Under the pieces are notes generated by a model. It saw only the letters and a program-made list of their open reading frames with translations. It ran no database searches and was not told the origin of the DNA. Shown piece after piece: positions 1 through 9,245 of a stretch of DNA of 37,548 bases. The stretch comes from Irineochytrium annulatum. Lineage: Eukaryota > Chytridiomycota > Chytridiomycetes > Chytridiales > Chytridiaceae. How positions within the stretch are numbered: the first letter of the stretch is position 1; every line of letters starts with the position of its first letter. The translations under genes were made by a program, and so were the position numbers. The DNA is taken from the NCBI GenBank assembly GCA_027600665.1, contig JADGJL010000140.1:1-37548 (forward strand), given 5' to 3'.

Positions 1-2101
1 GCCGGGATTTCAGCTGGTCTTGGAACCCGCCCGCGAGAGCCGCGGTGCTAGAGCCGATTGGTGCCTTCGGTTTTGCCGGTTGAAATGATTGTATTTTAGG
101 CGCAACGTAGGAACCCGGTGGCGGTGGTGGAGGTGGAGGAGGTGGAGGTCCACCAGCGGCGGCCAGCGGTGGATGCGTTGGTGGCGTGCCTAATGATATA
201 AGTCAAAAGTCATCCCATCCAAAAGGCTCGGTAAAGCTTACCACCGTTCACCGTTTCCGGTGTTGGCTCGACCTCTATGGCGCGGATGGGACGCGAGAGA
301 TTCCGATCCGAGGACGATACTAATGCATAGATCAGCCCTGCAGTCTAGAATACCGAACACAAACCGTTCTCGTTCCGCCGCGCGATATTCTGCTTATGCT
401 GATCTTGCAAGCTAAGAGGGGGCGACGCCGTATACGGAGAAATTATGCTGCCTTCGGCGGCCAGGTTCCCCATGGAGGCAGACACTATTATAGAATCGCA
501 ATGAAAAAAGGAAACAAGAGTCAACAATAGTCGCTTTGGATCAAAATAAAAGTGGCACGCACGATTTTCCGCCCTCCTGCTTATTTTCTGCATCAGCTGT
601 TCCTGCAGGGTCAAAGGTGTCGAAGGAATGGAATGTTGTTGTCTTGCTGGCCCATCTGAGAGGCTGCTTTCGTGAGAAGCTACAAGCGGTCAGCACGAGC
701 GCAATCTGGCGACGCGACATTCGCTGCATACGTTTCTCTTTGCGCTGAAGAAGATTTTGCCGGATCTGGTCCTGCAGGCTGCTTCCAGTATATCCGGGTA
801 CCACGTAATCGGCAGATAACCCAAGATTCTCATCCAAAATGGACGCTAGAGGAGAGGCGGGCGTGAGACTCTCGTCGGCACAGATCACGCATCAAGGTAT
901 GCTCATACCATTCTCTGCCCGTCTCGCCAGGTTTTGGCGTATTTGCTCGTGAAGGCTGAGCGCACTACCGGGTGGTGCTCGCGTCGCAATCGGTACCGGC
1001 TCCGAAAGGTTACCTTCCGATGCTAACACTGTTGATAGATTGAAGTGTGTCAGTAGCCACAGCGACTTTCCCCTTACCAGTCTCGGCCCGCCTCGCGAGA
1101 CTCTGCTTGAGTTGCTCGTGCAGGCTCATAGAGCTGCCAGGCGGCGGTGGTGGCGCATAATCCGCGAGGTTATTTTCGGACACGGAGGCTATCAACGGGA
1201 ACAACGCAAGATCAGCAAAGTCGAGAAGCACACCCTCTCTCGCTGAAAGCATCACCGTTCTCCGCCCGCCTTGCGATGTTCTGCTTAAGCTGCTCCTGCA
1301 GGTTAAGCGCGCCGCCGCCGACCGGCGCCATCCGTGTTTGCTCCTGCAGCCCACCGCCGCCTGTCTGAAAAGCGGACAACAGCGAAGCCGATGATGTCTC
1401 CGCGGCCACCTTGGAGTCCGACACACTCCTCCGCGGGTAAAGCGCAGACCCCGTAGACCCATCGAGACGTGCGCCACCGCCTCCCTCCAATTCCGCATGC
1501 AGTGAACCATCACCTAGCAGGGCCACTTGCACTTCAGTGTTTCCAGTGGCCGCCGCAGTTGGGGTCGGAAGGCCGCCCCACCTGTCGCCGACGACTATTA
1601 TCCCACTGCTGCGGATGCTGGCGCTGCGGACGCTCGCGCTTCGATGGGCGGCGCCAGATGAGCCTCGTACAGGGAGGAAGCCGTCGTCATCGGGCCGAAA
1701 CGGGGTGGTCACAAGGGTCGCATCTTTTGAAGGATAGGAGTTTCTTTTGGCCGCTGGGTCCAGTGAGTATCATTAAGAAGCGCGCATGATTTTTTCCGCT
1801 CTCAATCAGAGGCAAATGAGGGCGGTGCGGTGCAGCATGCATTACCTTGGTATGACTCCTTACGACGCAGCCAAAAAACAAATTCCTCAGGAGGCAGATT
1901 CTTTCCAAGCAGAGACCTCGTCCTGTCGAATCTCTCGGCCAGGACCTCGATATCACCTCGTAGGCATTCCACCGCCACGACCTGAGATCTGATCTTCGTA
2001 TGAAGCTGCTCCGCCCGCGTCGAGACAGCTCTGGTGAGGCTGTGCAAAAGGTCTTTAAGCTGCTGCGTCAGGGCCGCCTCCGTTCTAACGAGCTCGTCCA
2101 T
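1..2101 (-). CDS. Repeat-exon protein: N-terminal helical region, then Pro/Gly-rich linkers with repeated LxxQxxQxxxRR motif (3' end off window)
   Basis: Not recognised as a named family. I built nine exons by following reading frames across GT-AG junctions: 2101-1846, 1753-1256, 1188-1078, 1028-909, 845-732, 679-563, 484-365, 319-242 and 189-1 (runs off the edge). Every junction is phase 1 and keeps the frame open. Exon 1 encodes a charged helical segment of about 85 residues starting MDELVRTEAALTQQLKDLL, probably coiled coil. Exon 2 is Ser/Gly-rich. From the end of exon 2 onward each exon except exon 8 ends in one copy of a motif such as LQEQLKQNIARRAEN, LHEQLKQSLARRAET or LQDQIRQNLLQRKEK. 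Exons 3 and 9 also hold polyproline. A helical head followed by polyproline and short repeated amphipathic motifs recalls actin-regulatory scaffolds of the WASP/WAVE/WASH/FAM21 type, but no diagnostic WH2 or LFa motif is present, so this is only a guess. The start is the first Met in the open frame; exons further upstream are possible. Confidence 0.7.
365..1368 (-). repeat. Tandem motif-bearing exons (symmetrical phase 1-1)
   Basis: The end of exon 2 and exons 3 to 7 each carry one motif copy directly before the splice donor. In order the copies read LQEQLKQNIARRAEN, LHEQLKQSLARRAET, LHEQIRQNLARRAEN, LQDQIRQNLLQRKEK, LQEQLMQKISRRAEN and LQDQHKQNIARRNEN. Exons 3-7 are 111, 120, 114, 117 and 120 nt. 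Another copy (FQDQLKSR) lies at the left edge in exon 9. A degenerate LQEQTR sits upstream in exon 2. The linkers differ strongly in sequence while motif and donor position stay fixed. Confidence 0.75.
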
Positions 2102-2921
2102 TCGATCTGCGCCCCACCGGACGTCTATTTGTATGGGGGCGTCAAAGTGTCTCGTCCCGCATCAGATTGTGCGGTGAGTCCACGTCGACCGCTTTCATCC
2201 AAAATGACGCAAAAACCATCTCGCGTGTAGTTAGTATGCCAGTGTTCCGTCCACGTGGCCAGTCAAAGCAGTAACACACGACAAGGCACGTCATACTCGC
2301 TCGCGCATATTGACAAGGTCTATGGCCTTGAGGGCGTGGATAGGTCATGTCGGCCATGAAAGCCGGCCGCAACTCGTGACCATATGCTATTTCAAGAGCG
2401 CGCACTCGACGCGTGTTCCCGAAGACTAACGTTCGACGCGCGTAACGGAGGGCGATCGTGTAAGATATCGGAGAGTTGGACGATACTTTGCCAGGATGCG
2501 TGTTATTGCACTTGCAGCAACTCATTTTATCAATAGGGCGTTTCAATCTTTCACGGAAGAGTTCAAATGGTCGGAATTAATGGCCACACCTCAGCCAATA
2601 AAAAAAGACGTCCATTGAGATCCCCATTTTCTCGGCCTCAAATATTCAGATTTTGGATGAATCTTTCTAGTTCCCAACTTTGAGTACCCCAAGTGGCTTA
2701 AGCGCCTTGCATCAGTCAAGCCACGACAGCCGATCCCCCCAATGGCACGATGCCGCGGGTTTCCAACAGACAGCGCGTCATTCAGTATCTCGCGAACAGG
2801 ATTTTCCTGGCGGAGGACTTGTGCTTTGCATTACTCCGCTCGACGTCAAGCCGGAGGATGCGCTGCAGGCAACCATCAGTCTGCCGCCCCCTGCTATGTG
2901 GCCACTCTTCTTGCTGGTAAG
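2102..2921. other. Intergenic stretch, no supported gene
   Basis: Nothing is recognisable here. A 134-codon minus-strand open frame (2546-2142) lies just upstream of the repeat-exon gene and has no recognisable domain. It could hold 5' UTR or an upstream exon of that gene, since an acceptor-like TAG is present near 2126. Right of 2680 the sequence is open in several frames but has no family signature. It ends exactly where the Copia-A LTR begins. Confidence 0.5.
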
Positions 2922-3836
2922 TGTTGCGGTCCCTTCCCTATTAAGCTGCGGAGCCGTAGCTCCGACGTAAGTTCGTAAGTATTGAACGTAGGTTAGTAAT
3001 AAGGTAAAGCTCGTAGCGCCGTCGTAGTCATTCTTGATTGAAGGTTCGTGTCGGCGCAGAGAGATATTCGATGCAGTGTCAAAGGTGTTGAGGCCGTAGC
3101 GTCTCCTTATAGCAGAGCCTTGGGTTGCCACAGGGCACACCACGCAGATCGCCGAAGCGATGAAGGGCATGATAGGAAAAGTCTAAGAGGACTATTTCAT
3201 CAGTGACCATATGAGAGGATAAAGGGGTTTTGACTCTCCATCCGTCCGCCATCTGATCAAAGGCCTTGAGGACGTGGGCATGAAGGGGCTTCACACCCTT
3301 GACATGGGAAGCCACGCCGGGCTTCTCGTGTCTCGTCATTGTGACGTCGTCCCGATCGAACAGCGACAGCGTAGCCATGACCGAGTGTTTGGGAGGCGGT
3401 ATATTGTCGGAGTTGATCCCGCAGTGCGCCTTGCAATCGGCGCTAACCAAGTATGTTTGGTTAATAACAGTATAGGTAACAAACGCAGTCGCTCAGCCGG
3501 GGTGACGATACCTCTTCTGGAGAAGGGGTGCTTCCCTTGTCAGGACGGTCTGTACCTTCCTGGGACTGAAACGTGACTCGGCCTCATACTTGCTCTTCGC
3601 CAACGGATGGGAATATGAGGTTGCTCTGTCGCTGGGGGTGCAGTGGCCCTCGAGCCAGAATGGTCGCGCAGGGGTCATTGGAAAGCTGGATCGGCAGCTC
3701 TTCCAAGCCACTTTGGTCATACAGCATCCAGTCAATCCACTAGGAGTTATTTCTGCGGATGGTCATATCGTAAAGCACGGCAGGAAGCGGTCTCTGACTA
3801 TCACAGGTGACGGCCAGATTGTCCTCCCCACTAACA
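2922..3836 (-). repeat. Copia-A 3' LTR (about 915 bp)
   Basis: On the plus strand it starts TGTTGCGGTCCC and ends CACTAACA, giving TGTT...AACA ends. It is bounded on the inner side by the polypurine tract at 3837-3846. The outer 137 bp (2922-3058) match 18472-18608 with few mismatches. The remaining ~780 bp have no second copy in this window. Open frames inside it carry no family signature and I treat them as chance. Confidence 0.65.
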
Positions 3837-3846
3837 CTCCCCCGCG
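3837..3846 (-). other. Copia-A polypurine tract
   Basis: The minus strand reads CGCGGGGGAG directly before the TGTTAGTG start of the 3' LTR. This is the expected position of the plus-strand priming site. The same 10-mer occupies the same position in Copia-B. Confidence 0.7.
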
Positions 3847-3890
3847 ATGTGGACGTCGCAAACCGTGATATAGTAACCATTTGGCATCGG

Positions 3891-3947
3891 ACACTAGGTA
3901 TAGTCTCTACCTAGTGTACTATGGTCTATACCGTATAGACCATAGTA
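3891..3947. repeat. Two abutting hairpins in the Copia-A 3' non-coding region
   Basis: Hairpin 1 has arms ACACTAGGTA (3891-3900) and TACCTAGTGT (3908-3917) around a 7-nt loop. Hairpin 2 has arms TACTATGGTCTATAC (3917-3931) and GTATAGACCATAGTA (3933-3947) with a single central base. Both are perfect and share base 3917. They lie between the pol stop (4354) and the polypurine tract. Confidence 0.85.
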
Positions 3948-4353
3948 ATGTCTGGTGAGTAGCGAGCTTCAAGTACGGAGCGGCCTTATCTTGGTGCCGC
4001 CTCTGGATATAAAATCCTCCCCCATGTAGTAGTCCGCGATGATATCGGATCATGATTCCAAATCATCCGTCACCATCAACTAGTAATGATAAGGTTTTTA
4101 AGCTAATCATACAGTTGGTTCATTAACAGACTAGCCCAAAGTTTAATAGCTTTGGGTGTCCTGGTGTAAGCATCTACATGTTGTGTGCGTGGTAGCAGCG
4201 TAGGGCGAAGGGTTGGGACCATTAAGTGTAACAGTATGGAGACTGGCTGTGATGCATGTATCAGTCCCACTCCAAGACACCTTCTTCGTACTTGTATGTT
4301 GCGAGCAAAGCAGACATTAAGCTTGTGCTTTGAATGTGGGCAAGACTTCTCAT

Positions 4354-6192
4354 TCATAGTAGGGAAGTGAGCTTGACGTGTTGAGCTTGTGGTAATGACT
4401 TCGTAAAGATGTCGGCAACCATGTCTTCAGTAGAGATGTACACAAGGTCGACCGTTCCTTTTGCTATCACGTCTTGAATAAACCTTCCCTTGATGTCGAA
4501 GTGCTTAACCCACGTGATGTATTAGGTTCAACGCAAGGGCGATTGCGGATTGATTATCTTGGTAGATTCGCATCGGTAATTCGAGTTGTAGTTGGAGTTC
4601 ATCAAAGAAATGCTTGCTCCATATTGCTTGCTTGACAGCCTCTACAAGAGCGTTTGTTTCGGCTTCAGCTGATGATAGCGCGATGGTTGATTGCTTCTTG
4701 GAGTAGTAGGCCCAAGCTCCCCCGCAGATGAGAAAAACCAAGCCTGATCTTGACTTCCTGTCAATCTCGTCACCGCAGTTGGCATCTGCGTAGCCTTCAA
4801 TGGCGTTGACCCCTGTTAAAGGATCCACAAAGATGGTTGGTCTTGGTCCCTTTCTGTGAAAAAAGATTCCGTAATCGTGTGTTCCTCGTACGTAAGCCAT
4901 AATGCGTCGTAATGCACGCATATCGCCAGTGCTTGCTCGTTCCATTTGGAACTGGGAAAGATAATTGACGGCATAGAGGATGTCGGGTCTCGTTTGTTGC
5001 GCGAGGTACGACAGTTTCATCAGGCATGATGTGAAAACTGTCGTATTTCCGGAGAGAGCCTTTCGTCCTCAGGGTTATGCCGGAAGGACTTTGCCATAGG
5101 TGTTGGTTGGGTTTTAACAGGTGTACCGTCCGGTTCGCCCAAAAGTTAAACTCATTGAGTAACTCGAACTGACCCATCGAAGCACCGTTGGTTGTCCAAT
5201 CGATTTCAATTGATAGAATCCACTGGATTCTTTATTATCCCGGTTAGTTATCTCCCAGTGGCCTCGAAGATCACCTGGAATGTCTTGGAGGAGCTCATCT
5301 TCTGACGCAGCGATGATGAAGTCGTCGGCGTAACAGCAGATGATTTGAATGCAATTCTTAATCTTGTCGAGCTTATAAAACAACCAGGGCTCAGAAGCGA
5401 TCTGCATGTAGCCATTCTTGGTGCATGTGGCCTTGACCGTCTCATACCACAGCATTCCAGATTGGTGTAACCCGTACAGGGCTTTTCCAAGTTGGTAGAC
5501 AAGTACCTCCCCCGTGTCGGCGTCTTATCGTTTAAATCCAGGAGCTGGTCTTACAAAGACTGGTAAGTCTATGTCCGCATACAAGTATGCGGTCTTGATG
5601 CCCAGCTGGCTGACTTGAAATCCAAAGAGCACGCTTAATGCGACGATCAGCCGGAGGGAGGTAATTCGTATAACGGGTGAATAGGTGTTGAAATCATCGA
5701 ATCCTTTTCTTTGTTGAATTCTTGGGCAACGAACGTTGCCTTAAACTTGGTGCACATGCCTCGTTCGTCCATTTTATAATCATACACCCACCTGCCTGGG
5801 ATAAGTGTATGTTGTTTCGGAACTTGGCTGAGCGGAACTCCTTTCCGGACTTTACGCTTTACAAGCTGTCTGTACTCGAGGTTCATAGCTGCAACCCATT
5901 TATCAGCATATTTTGACTGTAATGCCTCATGATGATATTTGGGGAGCTCTGGTAGACTTGATACTTGAATATGTACATCAGGTAGAACCTGTAATTCCAA
6001 ATCTTGCTCCGTTGGGTCGTATAAGATGACCGATGGAGGTTGCGGTAAATTGTCGAAGTTAAGCGCAGTCCTCGCTGCCGTCGGGACGAACTTCTTGGTA
6101 AGCTTCCCAAGGTATGTGCTCCTATGACAGCCTTGAACCGGCATATCTCGTTATGAATTTTGTTAACGCGATATGTCCTGATATAGCTCGCT
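4354..6192 (-). pseudogene. Copia-A pol, 3' part: reverse transcriptase and RNase H (degenerate)
   Basis: Read from right to left. The RVT_2 start is at about 5850-5700 (GRWVYDYKMDERGMCTKFKA). The catalytic YADD sits near 5330 in the frame containing IQIICCYADDFIIAASEDE. The RNase H part (5020-4505) has YADANCGDEIDRKSRSG, SKKQSTIALSSAEAE and DNQSAIALALN. Near 4515 a one-base shift moves the frame to VKHFDIKGRFIQDVIAKG, followed by STEDMVADIFTKSLPQ and a stop at 4354-4356. Several frameshifts separate these pieces, so no intact polyprotein can be made. The 5' half of the same pol lies beyond Copia-B, at 14282 and above. Confidence 0.9.
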
Positions 6193-6197
6193 TTGCT
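6193..6197. repeat. Target-site duplication of Copia-B, left copy (TTGCT)
   Basis: TTGCT directly left of the left LTR, identical to 14277-14281 directly right of the right LTR. Five bases is the usual duplication length for copia elements. Confidence 0.9.
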
Positions 6198-6978
6198 TAT
6201 CAGGTAAAAACCGTCGTTTCGCTATTTGATCAAGTCCGTTATAGCGGGCTTGGTCGTTGGCCGTGAGATTGCTCTTCGAATTCGTAGCGAGGCAGGTGTA
6301 TCGTTTGCTCAAGAATTGAACTTGAGATGTGCAACTGAAAAATCAATTGTTGATTGTGCGCATTCCTCCACCTGATTGGGCGTTCTGAGGCAAACGAGAT
6401 GATTGGTGCGGAGTTTGACATGTGCCCAATATTCTGACTGATCCTATGCTATGCGTCTCATTTCGAAAATGAGACGTAGCATAGTATAGTAGTGTAGTAC
6501 ACTTGTAGGGTACTATTGGTTTGTGAAATGTCATAATAGACAGCATCCGTAGTCCAGTCTAATCACTGAATAGAGTGTGGGATCGACCCAACTTTTGGAT
6601 CTCACATATATGTGTTTACACCTTATCTCGCCTCCTTGAGTAATCTTCATAACTTGGCCAATGTCGAAAAGGGGTAGCTAGTCCCTTAATCATTAGCAAT
6701 CAAGTAGATCTTCGGAGGATTCCATGGATTTCACCAACTGTATAGGCGGGTCCTTTGCTTGCGTCAGACAACGCTCGCTGAGTCTCCCTACTTTCGCTAT
6801 ACTTAAGGATCTTGACTATATTCCACCAATATGGTGTTGCTCTTTTCCAAGGAACGAGCGTGATTCCTATCGGATGGGAACATTTGGAACTTTTAGTGCC
6901 ACATCACCTTTTAGTGGTTATGGCGTATCGAACCTATATGTATACCAACATACACGTGATACTTCGTTCCGCCTGACA
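6198..6978 (-). repeat. Copia-B 3' LTR
   Basis: 781 bp, aligned almost end to end with 13498-14276. Both contain a ~10-bp-arm hairpin (here arms CGTCTCATTT at 6454-6463 and AAATGAGACG at 6467-6476). Both contain the stretch GGGATCGACCCAACTTTTGG with a single-T length difference. Open frames on the plus strand are chance. Confidence 0.92.
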
Positions 6979-6988
6979 CTCCCCCGCG
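6979..6988 (-). other. Copia-B polypurine tract
   Basis: The minus strand reads CGCGGGGGAG immediately before the TGTCAGG start of the 3' LTR, the expected position for plus-strand priming. Identical to the Copia-A tract. Confidence 0.75.
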
Positions 6989-7175
6989 ATATGTCATAAT
7001 CATGCCAGGGGTTATAATGTCTTGGTTCTCAGTCGATTCTTTTATTCTACCACTCTTAGATATTCATAAACCATGTAAAGGGCATGACTCCAATCTTTAC
7101 ATGTTGCTATGCTACTTCTGATGCGACTTCAGAAAGTTGGCATAGTCCTTCTGCTATCTTTGCATTATAGTATAG

Positions 7176-7981
7176 TCAGAGGCAATTTAAATTATGGTGG
7201 TGAACATACCATTTACGGTCAGATCTAAAATCTGCCATAATATGGAAGAATCGATATGTAAGCGTATTAGCTACAATTGAACTTGTTCCTTTCAAGTCTG
7301 CCAACGAGCGGACTCCCAGTAATTGCCTATGTTTTATAAACAATCCGGCTGGCTGTGCTTTCGTAAAGATATCAGCTATCATATCTTCTGTCATGCAGTA
7401 TTCTAAGTGCACAACTTTGTCAGCAATATTCTGCCTGATAAATGCACTTTTTATCTTGAAGTGCTTTACACGTTGATGATGAATCGGGTTTAACGCTAAT
7501 GCAGTCGTTGATTGGTTATCTTGAAAGATGTTAATTGGCAGGTTGAGCGACAAGCCAATCTCTTTCAACAGGTGTTTAAACCATATAACTGTTGTGATTG
7601 CTTCGGTTAATGCATATGTTTCAGCTTCAGTTGATGACAGCGCAATTGTGCTTTGCTTCTTGCTACCATAGGCCCACACACCATTGCTACACAAAAACGC
7701 CCAGCCCGAGCGGGACTTTCTGTCGTGTTCGTCTCCATAATTTGCATCCGCATAAATTGGGAATTGCTCAGGAGTTAGTTCATTGTAGAATAGAACTTGT
7801 TCCACTGACAAACCTTTGGAATATAAAATTCCATAGTCGTAAGTGCTGCGTAAATATTACAGTATTTGAACTTAGGCTTTCATGTCTTTTCGTGTGGCTT
7901 TACCAGCTTGAAATTGTGCTAGGTAATTCACCGCATACATTAGATCAGGTCTGGTGTGTTGTGTCAAGTACGATAGTTTCA
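7176..7981 (-). pseudogene. Copia-B RNase H domain and pol C-terminus
   Basis: Minus-strand frame with YADANYGDEHDRKSRSG, SKKQSTIALSSTEAET, DNQSTTALALN, VKHFKIKSAFIRQNI and TEDMIADIFTKAQP, the standard copia RNase H series, with acidic residues in place. Upstream, 7981-7812 encodes MKLSYLTQHTRPDLMYAVNY followed by stop codons and a frameshift before the RNase H frame resumes. It is therefore not continuous with the reverse transcriptase. The stop is at 7176-7178, about 190 bp before the polypurine tract. Confidence 0.88.
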
Positions 7982-9245
7982 TCAAGCATGAAAATACAAA
8001 GACATTTTCTCCTGTGGTAATATTTCGTCATTCTTATCGTGTCGATAAGTGATCGGCATAGGAGTTTCCTTTATTTTCGGAAATTGTCCTTCACTGGTTT
8101 CCCAGTACCCAAATTCGATCAGAATTTGTTTCGCAAACTTATGTTGTCCTATGAAAATGCCATCTTTCACTTTTTCAATTCTGATTGACAAAATCCATTG
8201 CGCTTCAGAATCGCGATGAGACACTTCCCATTGGTTATTCAAATGTTCTTTTAATTGCTTTAGCAATTCAGGATCCGAAGCGATCAGTACGAAATCATCG
8301 ACATAGATAATTAAAATATGCATTGATCGCATTGCTGTGTCAATTTTATAAAATAGACAACTATTAGCCGTGCTTTGCTTATAGCCAATCTTCAATGCAG
8401 TCTCGACGACAAGTTCATACCTTGCTCTTCCGGACTGTTTCAGTCCGTAGAGTGCTTTTCATAGTTTCCAAAGCTTACGTTTTCCGTTTTTCCCTATGGT
8501 TTCGTAACCTTTGGGTGCTCTGATGTAGACGTTTCTAATAGTATTGCATGTAGATAAGCAGTCTTTACATCAAGAGTTCCAATCGCAAGGTCGAACATTA
8601 CACATAGGGCGAGTACTAAGCGAAGCGTGAATATTTTCACAACTGGTGAATAAGTTTCGACGTAATCTCTGCTATATTCTTGGCTAAATCCGCGCGCAAC
8701 AAATCTTGCTTTAAAGCGGAGGAGATCATCCCATTCTGAAACTTTATGATCAAAAACCCATTTACTATCTCATCTTCGACTTCCTCCCAAACTTCTTGTT
8801 CTTTAAGGGAGTTTAACTCCGAATCCATAGCTGCCTTCCATTTTAGGCGGTACTTCTCATGTTCCTTTGAAAACATGGCTATATCATAGCTTGAAGGTAC
8901 TCGTGGCATTTCGGATATTTTTGTTGGTTTGTCTGGTACGACATCAAGAACAAGTCTAGGATCCATTGAAGCATTTCGGGAAATGAGGTCATGGAATTGT
9001 AAATCCACATAGTCATTTTTCATAGTGAAATCTTCGGATTCAGCAGAAGTCAATACCCTAGCATCAGCTCTTCTAGCTGTGGCAGGGTCGGTATCACATG
9101 CGTTGGAAACGGCCCTTGTGTTGATAATCCCCTTTATGATTCTAGGATCAGGTTGATATTTCCAACTTGTCATTCGCATTTTAGCGATGCTCGTCGTATA
9201 TTCTCTTTCAACACAATTCATGATTGTTACCATTGCAGTATTCAT
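7982..9245 (-). pseudogene. Copia-B reverse transcriptase (degenerate)
   Basis: RVT_2-type reverse transcriptase. The frame at 9245-8637 contains EHEKYRLKWKAAMDSELNSL, the usual lead-in to the domain. The 8636-8396 stretch contains DVKTAYLHA and, after a frameshift, ALYGLKQSGRARYE. The 8395-7982 frame has the catalytic YVDD (IIYVDDFVLIASDPE) and the downstream GQHKFAKQIL. At least two frameshifts and a stop separate the blocks, so the enzyme is dead. Similarity to the Copia-A copy is clear at motif level but low overall, so they are different families. Confidence 0.88.

Noticed and set aside
345..1513. WH2 (actin-binding) assignment for the repeated motif
   Set aside because: The amphipathic start is similar, but the LKKV-like tail and the Gly spacing of WH2 are absent in every copy, so the name is not justified.
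2142..2546. 134-codon minus-strand frame as a gene
   Set aside because: No recognisable domain, and it overlaps the likely 5' region of the repeat-exon gene. It may contain an upstream exon but cannot be supported alone.
3079..3868. Several 80-120-codon frames on both strands as host genes
   Set aside because: They lie in the Copia-A 3' LTR, overlap one another and have no family features.
6724..6999. Plus-strand frames starting MDFTNCIGGSF at 6724 and 14014 as a duplicated gene
   Set aside because: Both lie inside the two LTRs of Copia-B and are similar only because the LTRs are copies. They end at LTR borders and show no domain.
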